Both the position numbers and the translations under genes were made by a program. From contig NZ_CP009933.1 in assembly GCF_000968375.1 (NCBI RefSeq), forward strand, positions 2,666,001 through 2,730,000: DNA of 64,000 bases. Reading direction: 5' to 3'. The stretch is from Clostridium scatologenes (GTDB lineage: Bacteria > Bacillota > Clostridia > Clostridiales > Clostridiaceae). Each line of letters begins with the position of its first letter. Position 1 is the stretch's first letter. Below are positions 8,351 through 18,242 of this stretch, one piece after another. Below the pieces are notes generated by a model that saw only the letters and a list, made by a program, of their open reading frames with translations, had not been told where the DNA came from and made no database searches.

Positions 8351-10345
8351 TTAAATTTTAAACTTTTGAATCATATCACTAAGGCCTTGAGCAAATTCTG
8401 CTTGTTCTTGAGCTGTTATAGCCACCTGCTCTACAGCCTTTGATGTTTCTTCAATACTTACTTTTATAGTTTCTGCATTTTCAGATGATTTTCCAGCATT
8501 TCCTGCCATACTTTGTACTGATTCGTTTACTTGTTCTATGGTTGTATTCAATTTTTCAGACATTAAAGCTATTTCTCCTGACATTTTACTTATAAACTCT
8601 GCATCTTTATAATATTGATTCCCCATATTCTTAAATTCTCCAAGCTCAGGATCTACATTTTCATTTATAAATTTCAATATATCATTACTATTATCTGCAC
8701 TATCCCTAAATGCTTGATGCACTTTTTCAAGAGTGTTTTGAATAACTATTACTGATTCTGATGACTGCTCTGCAAGACTTCTCACTTCATCTGCAACTAC
8801 TGCAAATCCCTTACCTTGCTCACCAGCTCTAGCTGCTTCTATAGCAGCATTAAGAGCAAGTAAATTTGTTTGCTCTGCTATATTTGCTATTGATTCAGCC
8901 ATATTCTTTATATTGTCTACCACCTTTCCTGCTTCTATTGATTTTAGTATTTTTTGTTTTTTATCTTCATAAATGCTTCTTGTTTTCTCTATAGATGCTT
9001 TTCCTTTATTACTACCTTCTATTGCTCTTTCTTTAGATTCATTTGCAACTGTACTTCCTTCTAATGCCTTTTCTGACAGTTCAACAATATTTGAATTAAC
9101 TTCTTCTATAGATGCAGTTATTTCTTCTGAAGAAGCACTTGTTTCTTGTATTGTATCTGTTATATTTTTAGTTGCTTCATTTATCTCATTAAATTTTGAT
9201 GTCAACTCCTCAGTAGTAGCCGAAAGTTCTTCACTAGAAGCACTCATATCTTGAGAACCATCCATTATCTTTTTAATCAGTTGGATCAATTCCTTTTGCA
9301 TAATAATAAACGAATTTGAAAGCTGTCCTATTTCATCCTTATGGGACAATAAAACTTCACAGCTATTATCATAAGTTAAATCATAATTGCTTATTTTCTT
9401 CATAGATTTTGATAATGTTACTATTGGATCACCTATTTTTTTACCAAAATATATAGAAACTGCAATAGCTACTAATAATGCTGCAACCATTATTGAAACA
9501 AAAGCTATGACCAATTTTTTCATTGGTTTCATTACTTCAGTTACAGGTACTGAAAAACCAACTGTCCAATTACTTATTTTCACTTTAGAAGTTACAAAAT
9601 ATTTTTCTTTTCCATCATAATCCTTTAAAGTACTAATGTTATCACTTACGATTTTGGAAAGCTGCCCATTCATAACTTTATTAACATTTTGAGCACCTTT
9701 CTCTGTAGGTTTAAAATCCTTATTGGCATGAATTAAAAAATTATTTTCATTATCAATTAGAAAAGCATAACTATTTTCTATAGGCTTTGCCTTTTCAAGA
9801 ATTTCTGTAATCGTTCCTATTTTAATATCACAACCTAGCACTCCAATTAATTCACCATTTTTAGTTACAGGTCTAGCTATACCAACCATCATTTGTTTAG
9901 TTTTAGCATCCATGTATGGAGTTGAGTAAATTAATCCATTTTTCTTAACAGCATCTTTATACCAAACTCTTTGTGTGAAATCCACATCTGTAGGTGGAAC
10001 CCAGTCACTTGCAACAAGCATTTTTTTATTGGCAAATGCTATGTAAATCTCTGAAGCATATGAATTGTTTTGCATTTTTTTCTTAAAATATGCCTTTATT
10101 TTTCCATCATCTAAATTATCCATATTTTCTATAGAATCACCAATTTCATTAACTATCTTTCCTTGTCCATCAAGCCAACCATTAATTATTTCAGAATACT
10201 TGTCTGCTGAAGTCAAAAGTCCATTTTTAGATTCTTTCATTATAGAATTGTAAGATATCGAATAAGTAATCAACGATGATATTAATAAGCTCAAAATGCA
10301 TACCAAAGAAATTATTAATGTTATTTTTGATTTAATACTTTTCAT
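8351..10345 (-). CDS. Methyl-accepting chemotaxis protein with dCache domain
   Basis: 664 aa. An N-terminal helix (about 8-30) and a second one (about 277-300) bracket an extracellular dCache_1 domain ([52 protein letters not shown]). A HAMP linker follows (about 300-355), then the cytosolic signalling domain with tip [35 protein letters not shown] near residue 495. Such receptors sense amino acids, organic acids or similar solutes and feed CheA/CheW. SD AAAGGAGA. It is first gene of a two-MCP unit. A weak SigD-like pattern lies upstream, and the candidate invertible promoter at 10711-10918 could in its other orientation read towards this gene. Confidence 0.92.
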   Translation of the reverse strand: MKSIKSKITLIISLVCILSLLISSLITYSISYNSIMKESKNGLLTSADKYSEIINGWLDGQGKIVNEIGDSIENMDNLDDGKIKAYFKKKMQNNSYASEIYIAFANKKMLVASDWVPPTDVDFTQRVWYKDAVKKNGLIYSTPYMDAKTKQMMVGIARPVTKNGELIGVLGCDIKIGTITEILEKAKPIENSYAFLIDNENNFLIHANKDFKPTEKGAQNVNKVMNGQLSKIVSDNISTLKDYDGKEKYFVTSKVKISNWTVGFSVPVTEVMKPMKKLVIAFVSIMVAALLVAIAVSIYFGKKIGDPIVTLSKSMKKISNYDLTYDNSCEVLLSHKDEIGQLSNSFIIMQKELIQLIKKIMDGSQDMSASSEELSATTEELTSKFNEINEATKNITDTIQETSASSEEITASIEEVNSNIVELSEKALEGSTVANESKERAIEGSNKGKASIEKTRSIYEDKKQKILKSIEAGKVVDNIKNMAESIANIAEQTNLLALNAAIEAARAGEQGKGFAVVADEVRSLAEQSSESVIVIQNTLEKVHQAFRDSADNSNDILKFINENVDPELGEFKNMGNQYYKDAEFISKMSGEIALMSEKLNTTIEQVNESVQSMAGNAGKSSENAETIKVSIEETSKAVEQVAITAQEQAEFAQGLSDMIQKFKI

Positions 10346-10710
10346 AAAAATTCTCCTTTTATGATAATCTTAATATTTTATCGAATATTTTATAATCAAC
10401 TTAAACTTTGGATTTAATTAGTGAAAAATGCAATTTTTCTAAGTATTTATCAAAATATCTTTCATTACAATTGATTTTCACAATTAATAAAACTTATTGG
10501 TAATTTATTCATATACCGTTAATATTTAAAATTTATCATACTAATTTAAACCTTTTTAAAAAATTATATTTTTGTCAATATCTATATTAATTTGTTGTCT
10601 TTACTTATAAAATCTACTTTTTCACAATTTATTTCAACTAAAGATAAACTATAAGATTATTACTTTTTTTACCTTTGACATCTTTTTTTTAAAACTATAT
10701 TATTTATTAG

Positions 10711-10918
10711 AACAAAATAGATATTTTGTATAATTTGTCATAATGTTAATGCATTCTTTTTATAAAAAATGCAATATATATACATTAATACAAAAAACTA
10801 CATTTATAATTTTATTGTTTTATTTCATTTTATTCCATAATAATACACATTCTTTCATAATAATTGGATTCCTATGAATTTTATGTTATAATAAATTTGT
10901 ACAAAATATCTATTTTGT
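10711..10918. repeat. Candidate invertible promoter segment with 20-bp inverted repeats
   Basis: AACAAAATAGATATTTTGTA at 10711-10730 recurs as its exact reverse complement at 10899-10918. Each copy is almost palindromic around an asymmetric centre (TAGATA versus TATCTA), as expected of recombinase core sites in opposite orientation. The enclosed 168 bp contain the promoter of the downstream FimB-sized recombinase plus an imperfect palindrome at 10750-10773. Inversion is inferred, not seen. The alternative is a pair of operators. The flanking 10346-10710 is very AT-rich and holds no gene. Confidence 0.55.
10863..10891 (+). promoter_or_regulatory. Promoter of the recombinase gene, inside the inverted-repeat segment
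   Basis: TTGGAT (10863-10868), 17-nt spacer, TATAAT (10886-10891); RNA would start at about 10898, right at the edge of the right inverted repeat. A short palindrome TTTTGTACAAAA follows just before the SD (about 10924-10935). Confidence 0.6.
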
Positions 10919-10947
10919 TTAATTTTGTACAAAAAGGAGACATTTTA

Positions 10948-11547
10948 ATGACAAGTAGCCCTGAAAATAGAATAAAATATTTTACCCAAAATGAAGCAGC
11001 AAAACTTTTTAATGCTATTGAATCTTTTCAAGGCATTCATTCAATTAGAGATTTAGCAATTTTTAGAATTGCATATAGATGTGGTTTGAGAGCATCTGAA
11101 ATTGCCTTAATAAAATTAGAAGATTATAACGCTTTAAAAGGTGAGCTTTATTGTAAGAGACTAAAAGGAAGTAGTAATAACACTATTAGACTTGATATAA
11201 AGACAAAAAATGTTTTAGATGAGTATATAGCTAAATATAGGATATCATCAGAATCAAGACCATTATTTGTAAGTCAACAAAATAAACCTATTTCTAGACA
11301 AACTCTTGACTATTTAATAAAAAAGTATTGTTCCCTTGCAAATATTTCTGATAAAACTAAGTATCACTTTCACTCTTTAAAACATACTACAGCTGTGCAT
11401 CTAGCTGAATCTGGCATGGACATAAAGGAGCTTCAATGGTGGCTTGGTCATAAATCTGTTTCTAACACAGAAATATATTTTCAATTTACAACAAAACAGC
11501 AAGAAAAAATGTATGCTAAACTTGAAATAAGTTGTGAAATGGTATAG
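10948..11547 (+). CDS. FimB/FimE-sized tyrosine recombinase
   Basis: 199 aa, catalytic domain only, no N-terminal arm- or core-binding domain. The start at 10948 (MTSSPEN) has AAGGAG upstream; the longer frame from 10864 would begin inside the promoter. Catalytic positions: R48 (GLRASE), K73, H142, then K145 where the family has the second arginine (HSLKH instead of HxLRH), H168 (LGH) and Y177. Spacing is the same as in FimB/FimE, the ~200-aa E. coli enzymes that invert the fimS promoter. It probably acts on the inverted repeats directly upstream. The arginine-to-lysine change could lower activity or be tolerated. A degenerate phage integrase is the alternative. Confidence 0.85.
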   Translation: MTSSPENRIKYFTQNEAAKLFNAIESFQGIHSIRDLAIFRIAYRCGLRASEIALIKLEDYNALKGELYCKRLKGSSNNTIRLDIKTKNVLDEYIAKYRISSESRPLFVSQQNKPISRQTLDYLIKKYCSLANISDKTKYHFHSLKHTTAVHLAESGMDIKELQWWLGHKSVSNTEIYFQFTTKQQEKMYAKLEISCEMV

Positions 11548-11568
11548 TTTTTATAAAAGGTTAAAATA

Positions 11569-11626
11569 AACCTCTTTGTAAATTTTTATTGTAAAATAAT
11601 TTAAAGCACAAAGAGGTTGCTTTTTT
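11569..11626 (+). terminator. Terminator of the recombinase gene
   Basis: AACCTCTTTGT (11569-11579) pairs with ACAAAGAGGTT (11608-11618), followed by GCTTTTTT. Confidence 0.8.
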
Positions 11627-11760
11627 ATACTGTGAACTTTACTTATGATAAACTAAATATTATGTAAATACTTATGATAAACTATTCAAATATTACATAC
11701 ACATTTTTCAATAAAAAAATCAAATAACTTCATAAATTTTTCTTTTCAAATAACTATACA

Positions 11761-11997
11761 TTATATTCTTATATCAATTTTAAATTTAATTGATGTTATC
11801 ACCATATGTTTACATGGCTTCATGTCTTTACAGGTACATGAATCAACCATCTCATCTTTTATCGTTACTATATTTATAGCATTAGTATCAATATCTATTA
11901 CTATTTTTTCATCTGTATTTTTTGGATTATCATAATGTAGAAATCTTCCTTTTTGGGCTCCTCTAATAGATTCAACTAATAGTTCCAAATTTGTCAT
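11761..11997 (-). CDS. Small SWIM zinc-finger protein
   Basis: 78 aa. The C-terminal half contains CTCKDMKPCKH, which fits the SWIM pattern CxCxnCxH with n of five, preceded by a short beta-rich stretch (KIVIDIDTNAINIVTIKDEMVDS). SWIM fingers bind zinc and serve in DNA or protein contacts; family members often lie beside helicases. SD GGAGG precedes the ATG at 11997. A UvrD-like helicase gene lies 177 bp upstream on the same strand, which hints at a functional link, but operon membership is not certain. The 11548-11760 gap holds only the terminator above. Confidence 0.7.
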   Translation of the reverse strand: MTNLELLVESIRGAQKGRFLHYDNPKNTDEKIVIDIDTNAINIVTIKDEMVDSCTCKDMKPCKHMVITSIKFKIDIRI

Positions 11998-12174
11998 TAT
12001 GTTGCCTCCAATAAATTAATATATATTTACATCACCACCTAATATTATAATATGATTCTATGAACAAGATTAATGCTATAAAACAACCTATTATCTCATA
12101 CTATTAAACTGAACTTAAGAAAACATTTTAAAACAGTTATATATAAAATTTAGCCAATGTACATCAGAGAATCT

Positions 12175-14385
12175 TTACTTCACAAGCAAATCACTATTTT
12201 TTAACACATAAGCATCGAATTTTCTTTCTATAGAATTATCAAACCTAATATTTACATAACTATTTTCATAAGATACTATCTTTCCTTTACCAAAGGTTCT
12301 ATGTGTAATTTCATCTCCCATATTAAATATACTCTTTAACTTTTCTGTATTCTCTTCTCTAATGCTCTTGTAAATCCCTGATTCTTCAATAAATCTAGAC
12401 ATATGTGCTGATTTTCCTTTAAACATATTAGTACTGTATAAAGTTAAATTATCTATAGCTCTTGTAACACCTACATAAAACAACCTTCTTTCCTCTTCAA
12501 CATTTTTAGGAATGCTATTTATATGCGGTATTACCCCTTCATTGCAATTTATAATAAATACATTTTTAAACTCCATTCCTTTTACACTATGTATGGTACT
12601 TAATATAACTCCACTATCTTCCTTTGACTTGTTTTTCAACTTTTCTTCCACATCTTCTATGTGAGCTAAAAATGGGATTATACCGACATAATCAGATGCT
12701 GAAGATTTAAATTCTTCTATTACATCCTTTAGTTCCATGCTGTCCATTTTTAATCGTCCACTGTAGTCATTAATATAATCATAATAACCTAAATCCTTTG
12801 TTATAAAATTCAAAGCATCTCTTAAGCTCATTTTGTTTAGCTTCAATATGTCATTTTCCAATCTTTCTAAATTCTTAATTTGAAAAATAGGTAGATCCTC
12901 TATTTCCGTTAAAATCTTAAAACAACTTTCTTTATATATATTCTTTTTCACTTTTTCAATATGAACTTTACTTACATACCTAAAAGGTTTATTAATTACT
13001 CTACTGAAACTTTCTTTATCTGTAATATCTAAGGATAACTTTAAATAAGCTATCAAATCTTTACATACAAAATGCTCAAAAAAATTATACTGCTTATCAA
13101 GTATTTTAAAGGGTATTTCTTTTTTTAGCATAAGATCTACAATACTTCTATTTTCTAAATTAGTTCTATACAATACTGCAAAATCTTCTAAACTATATGA
13201 GTTATCCTCACACATATTTTTTATTATCTTACATATATTTAATGCTTGTTGTTTTTCATCACTCAAATTAAAAAAATTTATAATACCTTTAGTTTTCTTA
13301 TTTGCTTCTATGATCTTACTATTCCTATTTTTATTGCCTAGTATTATTTTCTTTGAAATATCTACTATATTTTCATTACTTCTATAATTAGTCTGTAAAA
13401 ATATCTTTTTTCCATTCTTAAAATATTCATTAAAATTCACCATACAATCTGGTCTTGAGCCTCTAAAACCATAAATACATTGATCTTCATCCCCTACTGC
13501 AAAAATAGAACCATTACCTCCAAGCATCTGCAAAAGTTCTATTTGCAAACCATCACAATCTTGAAATTCATCTACCAATAGGTATTTAAAAAGTTTTTTG
13601 TATGCTTTTAAGAGCTGTGTATTTTCCAAAAATACTTTTTGTGCATTCAGTTGAAGGTCATCAAAATCCATAAGTTGATTTTCTTCTTTATATTCTTCAT
13701 ATACTCTAAAGCATTTTATAAAAATATCTTTATCTATGCTTGGCTTAAAATATTCCAACTCCTGTTTGCTATTTTTAAAAAGAGATATGTTATTTATTAC
13801 TTCTTTTACTTTTTCATCTCCTACTGAATCTATAAAGGATATCAAAACTTCATTTATTATTCTATAAGTTTTTGAACTATCTATTATATTAATCCTTCCC
13901 ATATACCTTATAAGTATTTTATAAAAAAGTCCGTGAAATGTTCCAAAAAAAGGAGTGATTTTGCTGCCAGTCATATTTATATATCTTTTTTTCATGTTTA
14001 CAGCAGCTGCTTTAGTAAAAGTTATCACTACCATATTATTAGGATTGACTTTCATATCGTTTATACTATGTATTATCCTATTTATAATTATTGAGTTTTT
14101 TTCAGAACTATAATCATTTAAATATTCCCTCATAAGTTCCAAATTCTCTGCTTTCAAGGAACAAGGAATATAATCTGTTTTATATATAGGACCAAATGTA
14201 CACAAATAATCAATCCTATTAATAATAACTTGAGTTTTCCCCGCTCCAGGACATGCAATAACAACATAATTATTTTCATTACTCAAAACTGCTTCTCTCT
14301 GCATTAAGTCAAGATATCTATAACGTTTTTCGATAATTCTATCCCTTAAATAGCAAAATTCTTTTTTTAATGTCTCTTCAATCAC
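12175..14385 (-). CDS. UvrD/PcrA-like superfamily 1 DNA helicase
   Basis: 736 aa. Motifs in order: Q motif region QREAV (29), Walker A ACPGAGKT (44-51), motif Ia TFTKAAAVNMKKR, Walker B DEFQDCD, motif III DEDQCIYGFRGS, motif IV NYRS, motif V TIHSVKGMEFKNVFI and motif VI EERRLFYVGVTRA. A C-terminal module (FNMGDEITHRTFGKGKIVSYENSYVNIRFDN) matches the Tudor-like tail of PcrA. It should unwind DNA 3' to 5' with ATP in repair or replication restart. It differs from the housekeeping PcrA in its shorter N-terminus and divergent linkers, so it may be an accessory paralogue. The neighbouring SWIM protein may be a partner. Confidence 0.9.
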   Translation of the reverse strand: MIEETLKKEFCYLRDRIIEKRYRYLDLMQREAVLSNENNYVVIACPGAGKTQVIINRIDYLCTFGPIYKTDYIPCSLKAENLELMREYLNDYSSEKNSIIINRIIHSINDMKVNPNNMVVITFTKAAAVNMKKRYINMTGSKITPFFGTFHGLFYKILIRYMGRINIIDSSKTYRIINEVLISFIDSVGDEKVKEVINNISLFKNSKQELEYFKPSIDKDIFIKCFRVYEEYKEENQLMDFDDLQLNAQKVFLENTQLLKAYKKLFKYLLVDEFQDCDGLQIELLQMLGGNGSIFAVGDEDQCIYGFRGSRPDCMVNFNEYFKNGKKIFLQTNYRSNENIVDISKKIILGNKNRNSKIIEANKKTKGIINFFNLSDEKQQALNICKIIKNMCEDNSYSLEDFAVLYRTNLENRSIVDLMLKKEIPFKILDKQYNFFEHFVCKDLIAYLKLSLDITDKESFSRVINKPFRYVSKVHIEKVKKNIYKESCFKILTEIEDLPIFQIKNLERLENDILKLNKMSLRDALNFITKDLGYYDYINDYSGRLKMDSMELKDVIEEFKSSASDYVGIIPFLAHIEDVEEKLKNKSKEDSGVILSTIHSVKGMEFKNVFIINCNEGVIPHINSIPKNVEEERRLFYVGVTRAIDNLTLYSTNMFKGKSAHMSRFIEESGIYKSIREENTEKLKSIFNMGDEITHRTFGKGKIVSYENSYVNIRFDNSIERKFDAYVLKNSDLLVK

Positions 14386-14473
14386 TATTTATCCACCTAA
14401 CTTTAATTTTAATTTTATTTATATAATATTAGCTTAATTGCATATACTGCTTAATTTAAGTTAATTCTATACT

Positions 14474-14515
14474 ATTGTAATAATTTTATTAAAGTATTAC
14501 AATGTGTATATACAC
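14474..14515. promoter_or_regulatory. Palindromes upstream of pncB
   Basis: ATTGTAATA (14474-14482) and TATTACAAT (14495-14503) form a 9-bp inverted repeat, directly followed by the perfect palindrome GTGTATATACAC (14504-14515). They lie 55-96 bp before pncB in the divergent gap, so they could bind an NAD-biosynthesis regulator such as NiaR; I cannot confirm the motif. Confidence 0.4.
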
Positions 14516-14569
14516 TCATAATTATTAACATGATTAATTTAATTAAAACATTATAGAGGAGATTTAACC

Positions 14570-16054
14570 ATGGAATACACTAAAAATTTCAACATAAGGA
14601 CTGGAAGAAACCTTACAATGCTAGTGGACTTTTATGAGCTCACAATGGGAAACGGTTACCTGCATAGCGACATGGGTGAAAGAATAGCTTATTTTGACAT
14701 GTTCTTTAGAAGAGTACCTGATGGTGGTGGATACTGTATTATGGCAGGTGTTCAACAGGTTATAGAGTACTTATCTAATCTAAAATTTTCTGAAGATGAT
14801 ATTGAATATTTAAGAAATAAGAACTCATTTTCCGAGGAATTTTTAAATTATTTAAAAAACTTTAAATTTTCTTGTGATGTCTGGGCTATCCCTGAAGGAA
14901 ATCCTGTTTTTCCTAATGAACCTTTAGTCACTGTAAAAGGTCCTGCAATTCAAGCACAATTTGTAGAAACTATGATACTTCTTACAATAAATCATCAAAC
15001 TTTAATAGCTACAAAAGCCAATAGAATTTGTAGAGCTGCAGGAAACAGACCTGTAATGGAATTTGGTTCTAGAAGAGCTCAAGGATATGATGGTGCAATT
15101 TATGGAGCAAGAGCTGCTGTTATTGGAGGATGTTCATCAACTGCCTGCACAATATCTGAAGAAATGTTTGGCATACCTGCTGTAGGAACTATGGCTCACA
15201 GCTGGATACAACTATTCCCAACAGAATATGAGGCCTTTAAAGCTTGGGCAGACGTATACCCTGATAACTGCGTACTTTTAATAGATACTTATAATGTATT
15301 AAAATCCGGCTTACCTAATGCTATAAAAGTATTCAATGAAATTTTACTTCCCAAGGGATTTAGACCTAAGGGTATAAGAATAGATAGTGGAGACATAACT
15401 TATCTTACTAAAAAATGTAGAGAAATTCTTGATGAATCAGGTTTTAGCGATGTACAAATAGTTATTTCAAATTCTCTTGATGAATTCATTATAAGTGATG
15501 TCTTAAGTCAAGGTGCTTGCATTGATTCCCTTGGAGTAGGTGAAAGACTGATTACAGCAAGGTCTGAACCTGTATTTGGAGGAGTATACAAATTATCTGC
15601 CATAGAAGATCCAGTAGGAAATATAGTTCCTAAGATAAAAATAAGTGAAAATGAAGAAAAAATAACCAATCCAGGTTTTAAAAATATATATAGAATATAT
15701 GATAAAAAAGATAATAAGGCTATCGCAGACTTAATAACTTTACGTGATGAAGAATTAAACTTAAATGAACCTATTGAAATATTTGATCCAGTTTTTACAT
15801 GGAAAAAGAAAAAAATTAAAGATTATTATATAAAAGAATTAATGGTTAAAATTTTTGATAAAGGAATTCCTGTATACGAAAATCCTAGCGTTATGGATAT
15901 AAAAAAAGTAGTTGAAGAAGAAACAAGTAAAATGTGGCCAGAAGTTTTAAGATTTGAAAATCCACATACATATTATGTAGATTTATCAAAAAAATTATGG
16001 GATTTAAAACAGGATTTGCTTCATAAGTATTCTAATACATATGAAGAAGAATAA
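14570..16054 (+). CDS. pncB: Nicotinate phosphoribosyltransferase
   Basis: 494 aa. The N-terminus NLTMLVDFYELTMGNGYL and the central segments MEFGSRRAQGYDGA, GTMAHSWIQ, LLIDTYN, KGIRIDSGD and the ATP/PRPP-site region SLGVGERLITARSEPVFGGVYKL are those of the NAPRTase family. The enzyme joins nicotinate with PRPP, using ATP, to make nicotinate mononucleotide, the Preiss-Handler entry to NAD. The histidine in GTMAHSW is the position phosphorylated in the family. Length is typical. SD AGAGGAG. It is monocistronic with palindromes upstream and a long terminator downstream. Confidence 0.95.
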   Translation: MEYTKNFNIRTGRNLTMLVDFYELTMGNGYLHSDMGERIAYFDMFFRRVPDGGGYCIMAGVQQVIEYLSNLKFSEDDIEYLRNKNSFSEEFLNYLKNFKFSCDVWAIPEGNPVFPNEPLVTVKGPAIQAQFVETMILLTINHQTLIATKANRICRAAGNRPVMEFGSRRAQGYDGAIYGARAAVIGGCSSTACTISEEMFGIPAVGTMAHSWIQLFPTEYEAFKAWADVYPDNCVLLIDTYNVLKSGLPNAIKVFNEILLPKGFRPKGIRIDSGDITYLTKKCREILDESGFSDVQIVISNSLDEFIISDVLSQGACIDSLGVGERLITARSEPVFGGVYKLSAIEDPVGNIVPKIKISENEEKITNPGFKNIYRIYDKKDNKAIADLITLRDEELNLNEPIEIFDPVFTWKKKKIKDYYIKELMVKIFDKGIPVYENPSVMDIKKVVEEETSKMWPEVLRFENPHTYYVDLSKKLWDLKQDLLHKYSNTYEEE

Positions 16055-16140
16055 TAAAATACCTAATACTTCATTTTATGTTTATGTTTAAGATAAAAAT
16101 AACTTTAAAATTTAAATAACTACTAAAATATTGTAGTATT

Positions 16141-16208
16141 ATTTTGTGCTATTTTATAATTCATTAGTATATCAAAAGTTACAATGAATGATAAAAATAG
16201 CACAAAAT
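16141..16208 (+). terminator. Terminator of pncB
   Basis: ATTTTGTGCTATTTT (16141-16155) pairs with its complement ending at 16208, and inner arms ATTCATT/AATGAAT extend the stem; TATTTTT follows. Confidence 0.75.
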
Positions 16209-16243
16209 ATTTTTCCACAGTCACTTTTAAATGAAACTCTAAT

Positions 16244-16465
16244 TTACGAATATTGATTGCGAAATTCTGCATAATATTCTTTAGTAAACATTAAGTCTTT
16301 TTGAACAGATTCTATTTCATTTTTATAATCTACTTTTTCCATTAAATATTCATTCAAATTTTGAAAAGGACAAGTATTTTCTGTAGCTTTATAATTATAT
16401 AAAGCACATTCTTTAAAACACTCTATACTATTATCATAAGTTGATAAAAAAGGACATTCAGTCAT
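16244..16465 (-). CDS. Small cysteine-containing hypothetical protein, 73 aa
   Basis: No function recognised. The first 35 residues hold four cysteines in pairs (TECPFLSTYDNSIECFKECALYNY and ENTCPF), a spacing that could bind zinc or an iron-sulfur cluster; the rest is a charged helix. Small proteins of this look are common in clostridia. ATG at 16465 with AGGAG about 13 nt upstream. It stands alone between pncB and the DD-carboxypeptidase. The 16466-16691 gap shows no other gene. Confidence 0.6.
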   Translation of the reverse strand: MTECPFLSTYDNSIECFKECALYNYKATENTCPFQNLNEYLMEKVDYKNEIESVQKDLMFTKEYYAEFRNQYS

Positions 16466-16691
16466 CTTCCTACACCCTCTCCTAAATATTTATATATCTC
16501 GATTTTCATTATACAATATTTACTAATTAAAATAAAGGAATTTACTGAATTTTTTAAAATTTATATCCACATGATTTTTTATAACCGTTTTAAATCATTT
16601 GCAACACTTTTCTGATATATTTAAAATATTTTCTTACACAATAATATTATTAGATTAAAATAGTATTGTTAACTATTGTAGTGATTAGATA

Positions 16692-16738
16692 AAAAATAAA
16701 GAATTGAGGATTTTACAATACCTCAATTCTTTATTTTT
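16692..16738 (-). terminator. Terminator of the DD-carboxypeptidase gene
   Basis: Perfect 18-bp stem AAAAATAAAGAATTGAGG / CCTCAATTCTTTATTTTT, 11-nt loop, with its own A/U tracts, directly after the stop of the minus-strand gene. Confidence 0.85.
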
Positions 16739-16750
16739 AAATTGAATATT

Positions 16751-18019
16751 TTAAATATATTTTCCTCTTTTATTTCTTCTATTTAAACTGATAATTTTTT
16801 TTATAACATATACACCAGCACCTACTATACATAAAACTATAGCTGCAGCTGCTGCATAATAAGGCATATTGTTTTTAACAAAAGTTGACTTAGACACAGT
16901 AGAATATAATTTATAGTTATTTGTTACATTTCTCTCCTTGACTATCATATTCCCAATAGAACTTTCTCCCTTTAAGCTAGAAGTGTTAACATTTGATAAA
17001 TTAACAGTTTTGCTCAATTCATTCTTATTTACATAATTATCATAGTATACAATATCTTCTTTTGTACATATAGGTACATTTATAGTCTTTTCAGGTCCAA
17101 TTATTAAAGGTTTGTATTTTATAGACTTTGTAGCAACAATATCTCCTGCCTTATAAAGTGTAACAGGTTTTACAGCATAACTCCAATTTATTATTTTTTC
17201 CATATCATTAAACACTGCTGTATCTGTTGCATCATATACAGATTTCAAAACTACACCTAAAATCTTTCTTCCATCTCTTTCATATACAGTAACAAGACAC
17301 TTTCCAGCATCAGATGTATATCCTGTCTTTCCGCCAATACATCCATTTTTACCTAAAAGCTTGTTTCTATTTTCTATAACAAAGGTAGTACCACTAGAAG
17401 TCTTTATTGTATTTTTCTGCTTTCCCACAGACTCTCTAACCCAAGGATTTTGAAAAGCTGTGTCAGCAATAATACTAAGATCATATGCAGTGGTATAATG
17501 ATTTGGATCATGTAACCCATTTGGAGTAACAAAATGAGTATTTTTCAAATTCAATTGTTTTACTTTCTCATTCATTTTATTTGCAAAATCAGCATCATCT
17601 TTTCCTATACTTTCAGCTATTACATAAGCCATATCATTACCTGAATAAAGAAGTAGTCCATCCATAACATCCTGTGCTGTCATAGTTTCACCTATGTTTA
17701 TAGGATGAAGATCCGTATTTAGTGCAGACGGTGGCTGAATTTTAGCTTTTTGTGTATACTTCAAAAGGTCATTTTTATTTTTATTTTCAGCAAGAAGCAA
17801 TGCTGTAAGAAGTTTAGTAGTACTTGCAGGATACATTTGCTTGTCTACATCTTTAGCATAAATTATTTCTCCAGTTTTCATATCTACTGTTATAGCAGCT
17901 TTACCATAAATTTGAGGTTCAACTTCCTTAGATGCAGAATTCTCTGCAGCTAATACATTAAAATTTAAAGAAGAAGCAATAATGAGCGATAATAATAAAG
18001 GTAATTTTTTCTTTTTCAA
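16751..18019 (-). CDS. D-alanyl-D-alanine carboxypeptidase (peptidase S11)
   Basis: 422 aa. Signal peptide at 1-25 (KKKKLPLLLSLIIASSLNFNVLAAE). The penicilloyl-serine motifs are present: STTK (about 66-69), SGN (about 125-127) and KTG (about 227-229). A C-terminal extension ends in a hydrophobic helix (YYAAAAAIVLCIVGAGVYVIKKI) followed by basic residues, anchoring the enzyme to the outer face of the membrane. Like DacA/DacF it should trim the terminal D-Ala of peptidoglycan pentapeptides. It is larger than minimal DacA because of the stalk after residue 280. Monocistronic, with a strong terminator. Confidence 0.92.
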   Translation of the reverse strand: MKKKKLPLLLSLIIASSLNFNVLAAENSASKEVEPQIYGKAAITVDMKTGEIIYAKDVDKQMYPASTTKLLTALLLAENKNKNDLLKYTQKAKIQPPSALNTDLHPINIGETMTAQDVMDGLLLYSGNDMAYVIAESIGKDDADFANKMNEKVKQLNLKNTHFVTPNGLHDPNHYTTAYDLSIIADTAFQNPWVRESVGKQKNTIKTSSGTTFVIENRNKLLGKNGCIGGKTGYTSDAGKCLVTVYERDGRKILGVVLKSVYDATDTAVFNDMEKIINWSYAVKPVTLYKAGDIVATKSIKYKPLIIGPEKTINVPICTKEDIVYYDNYVNKNELSKTVNLSNVNTSSLKGESSIGNMIVKERNVTNNYKLYSTVSKSTFVKNNMPYYAAAAAIVLCIVGAGVYVIKKIISLNRRNKRGKYI

Positions 18020-18119
18020 ATTTCATCTCTCCATTTATTCTAATATTTAATATTATCAATTTTATTAATTTTTGAATTAATTAATGCATAATATTATGAA
18101 TTAAAGTATTATAATTAAA

Positions 18120-18140
18120 TTATACTAACCATTAGTATAA
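18120..18140. promoter_or_regulatory. Perfect palindrome between divergent genes
   Basis: TTATACTAA-CCA-TTAGTATAA, 9-bp arms. It lies between the carboxypeptidase (-) and the Nudix gene (+). Each arm contains TATACT, so it could be two back-to-back -10 boxes or an operator over both promoters. Confidence 0.4.
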
Positions 18141-18242
18141 CACCTGATGGATAATTTGACAATTTTCATATGAGTTCATTTTCAAAGCTTAGCCATAAAC
18201 AAAATTTATATATAAATACTAAATAGCACTGGAGGATTTTAT

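Noticed and set aside
10346..10480. SigD-type promoter for the chemoreceptor gene
   Set aside because: TAAG-N15-TTCGATAA is only a loose match to TAAA-N15-GCCGATAA; too weak to annotate.
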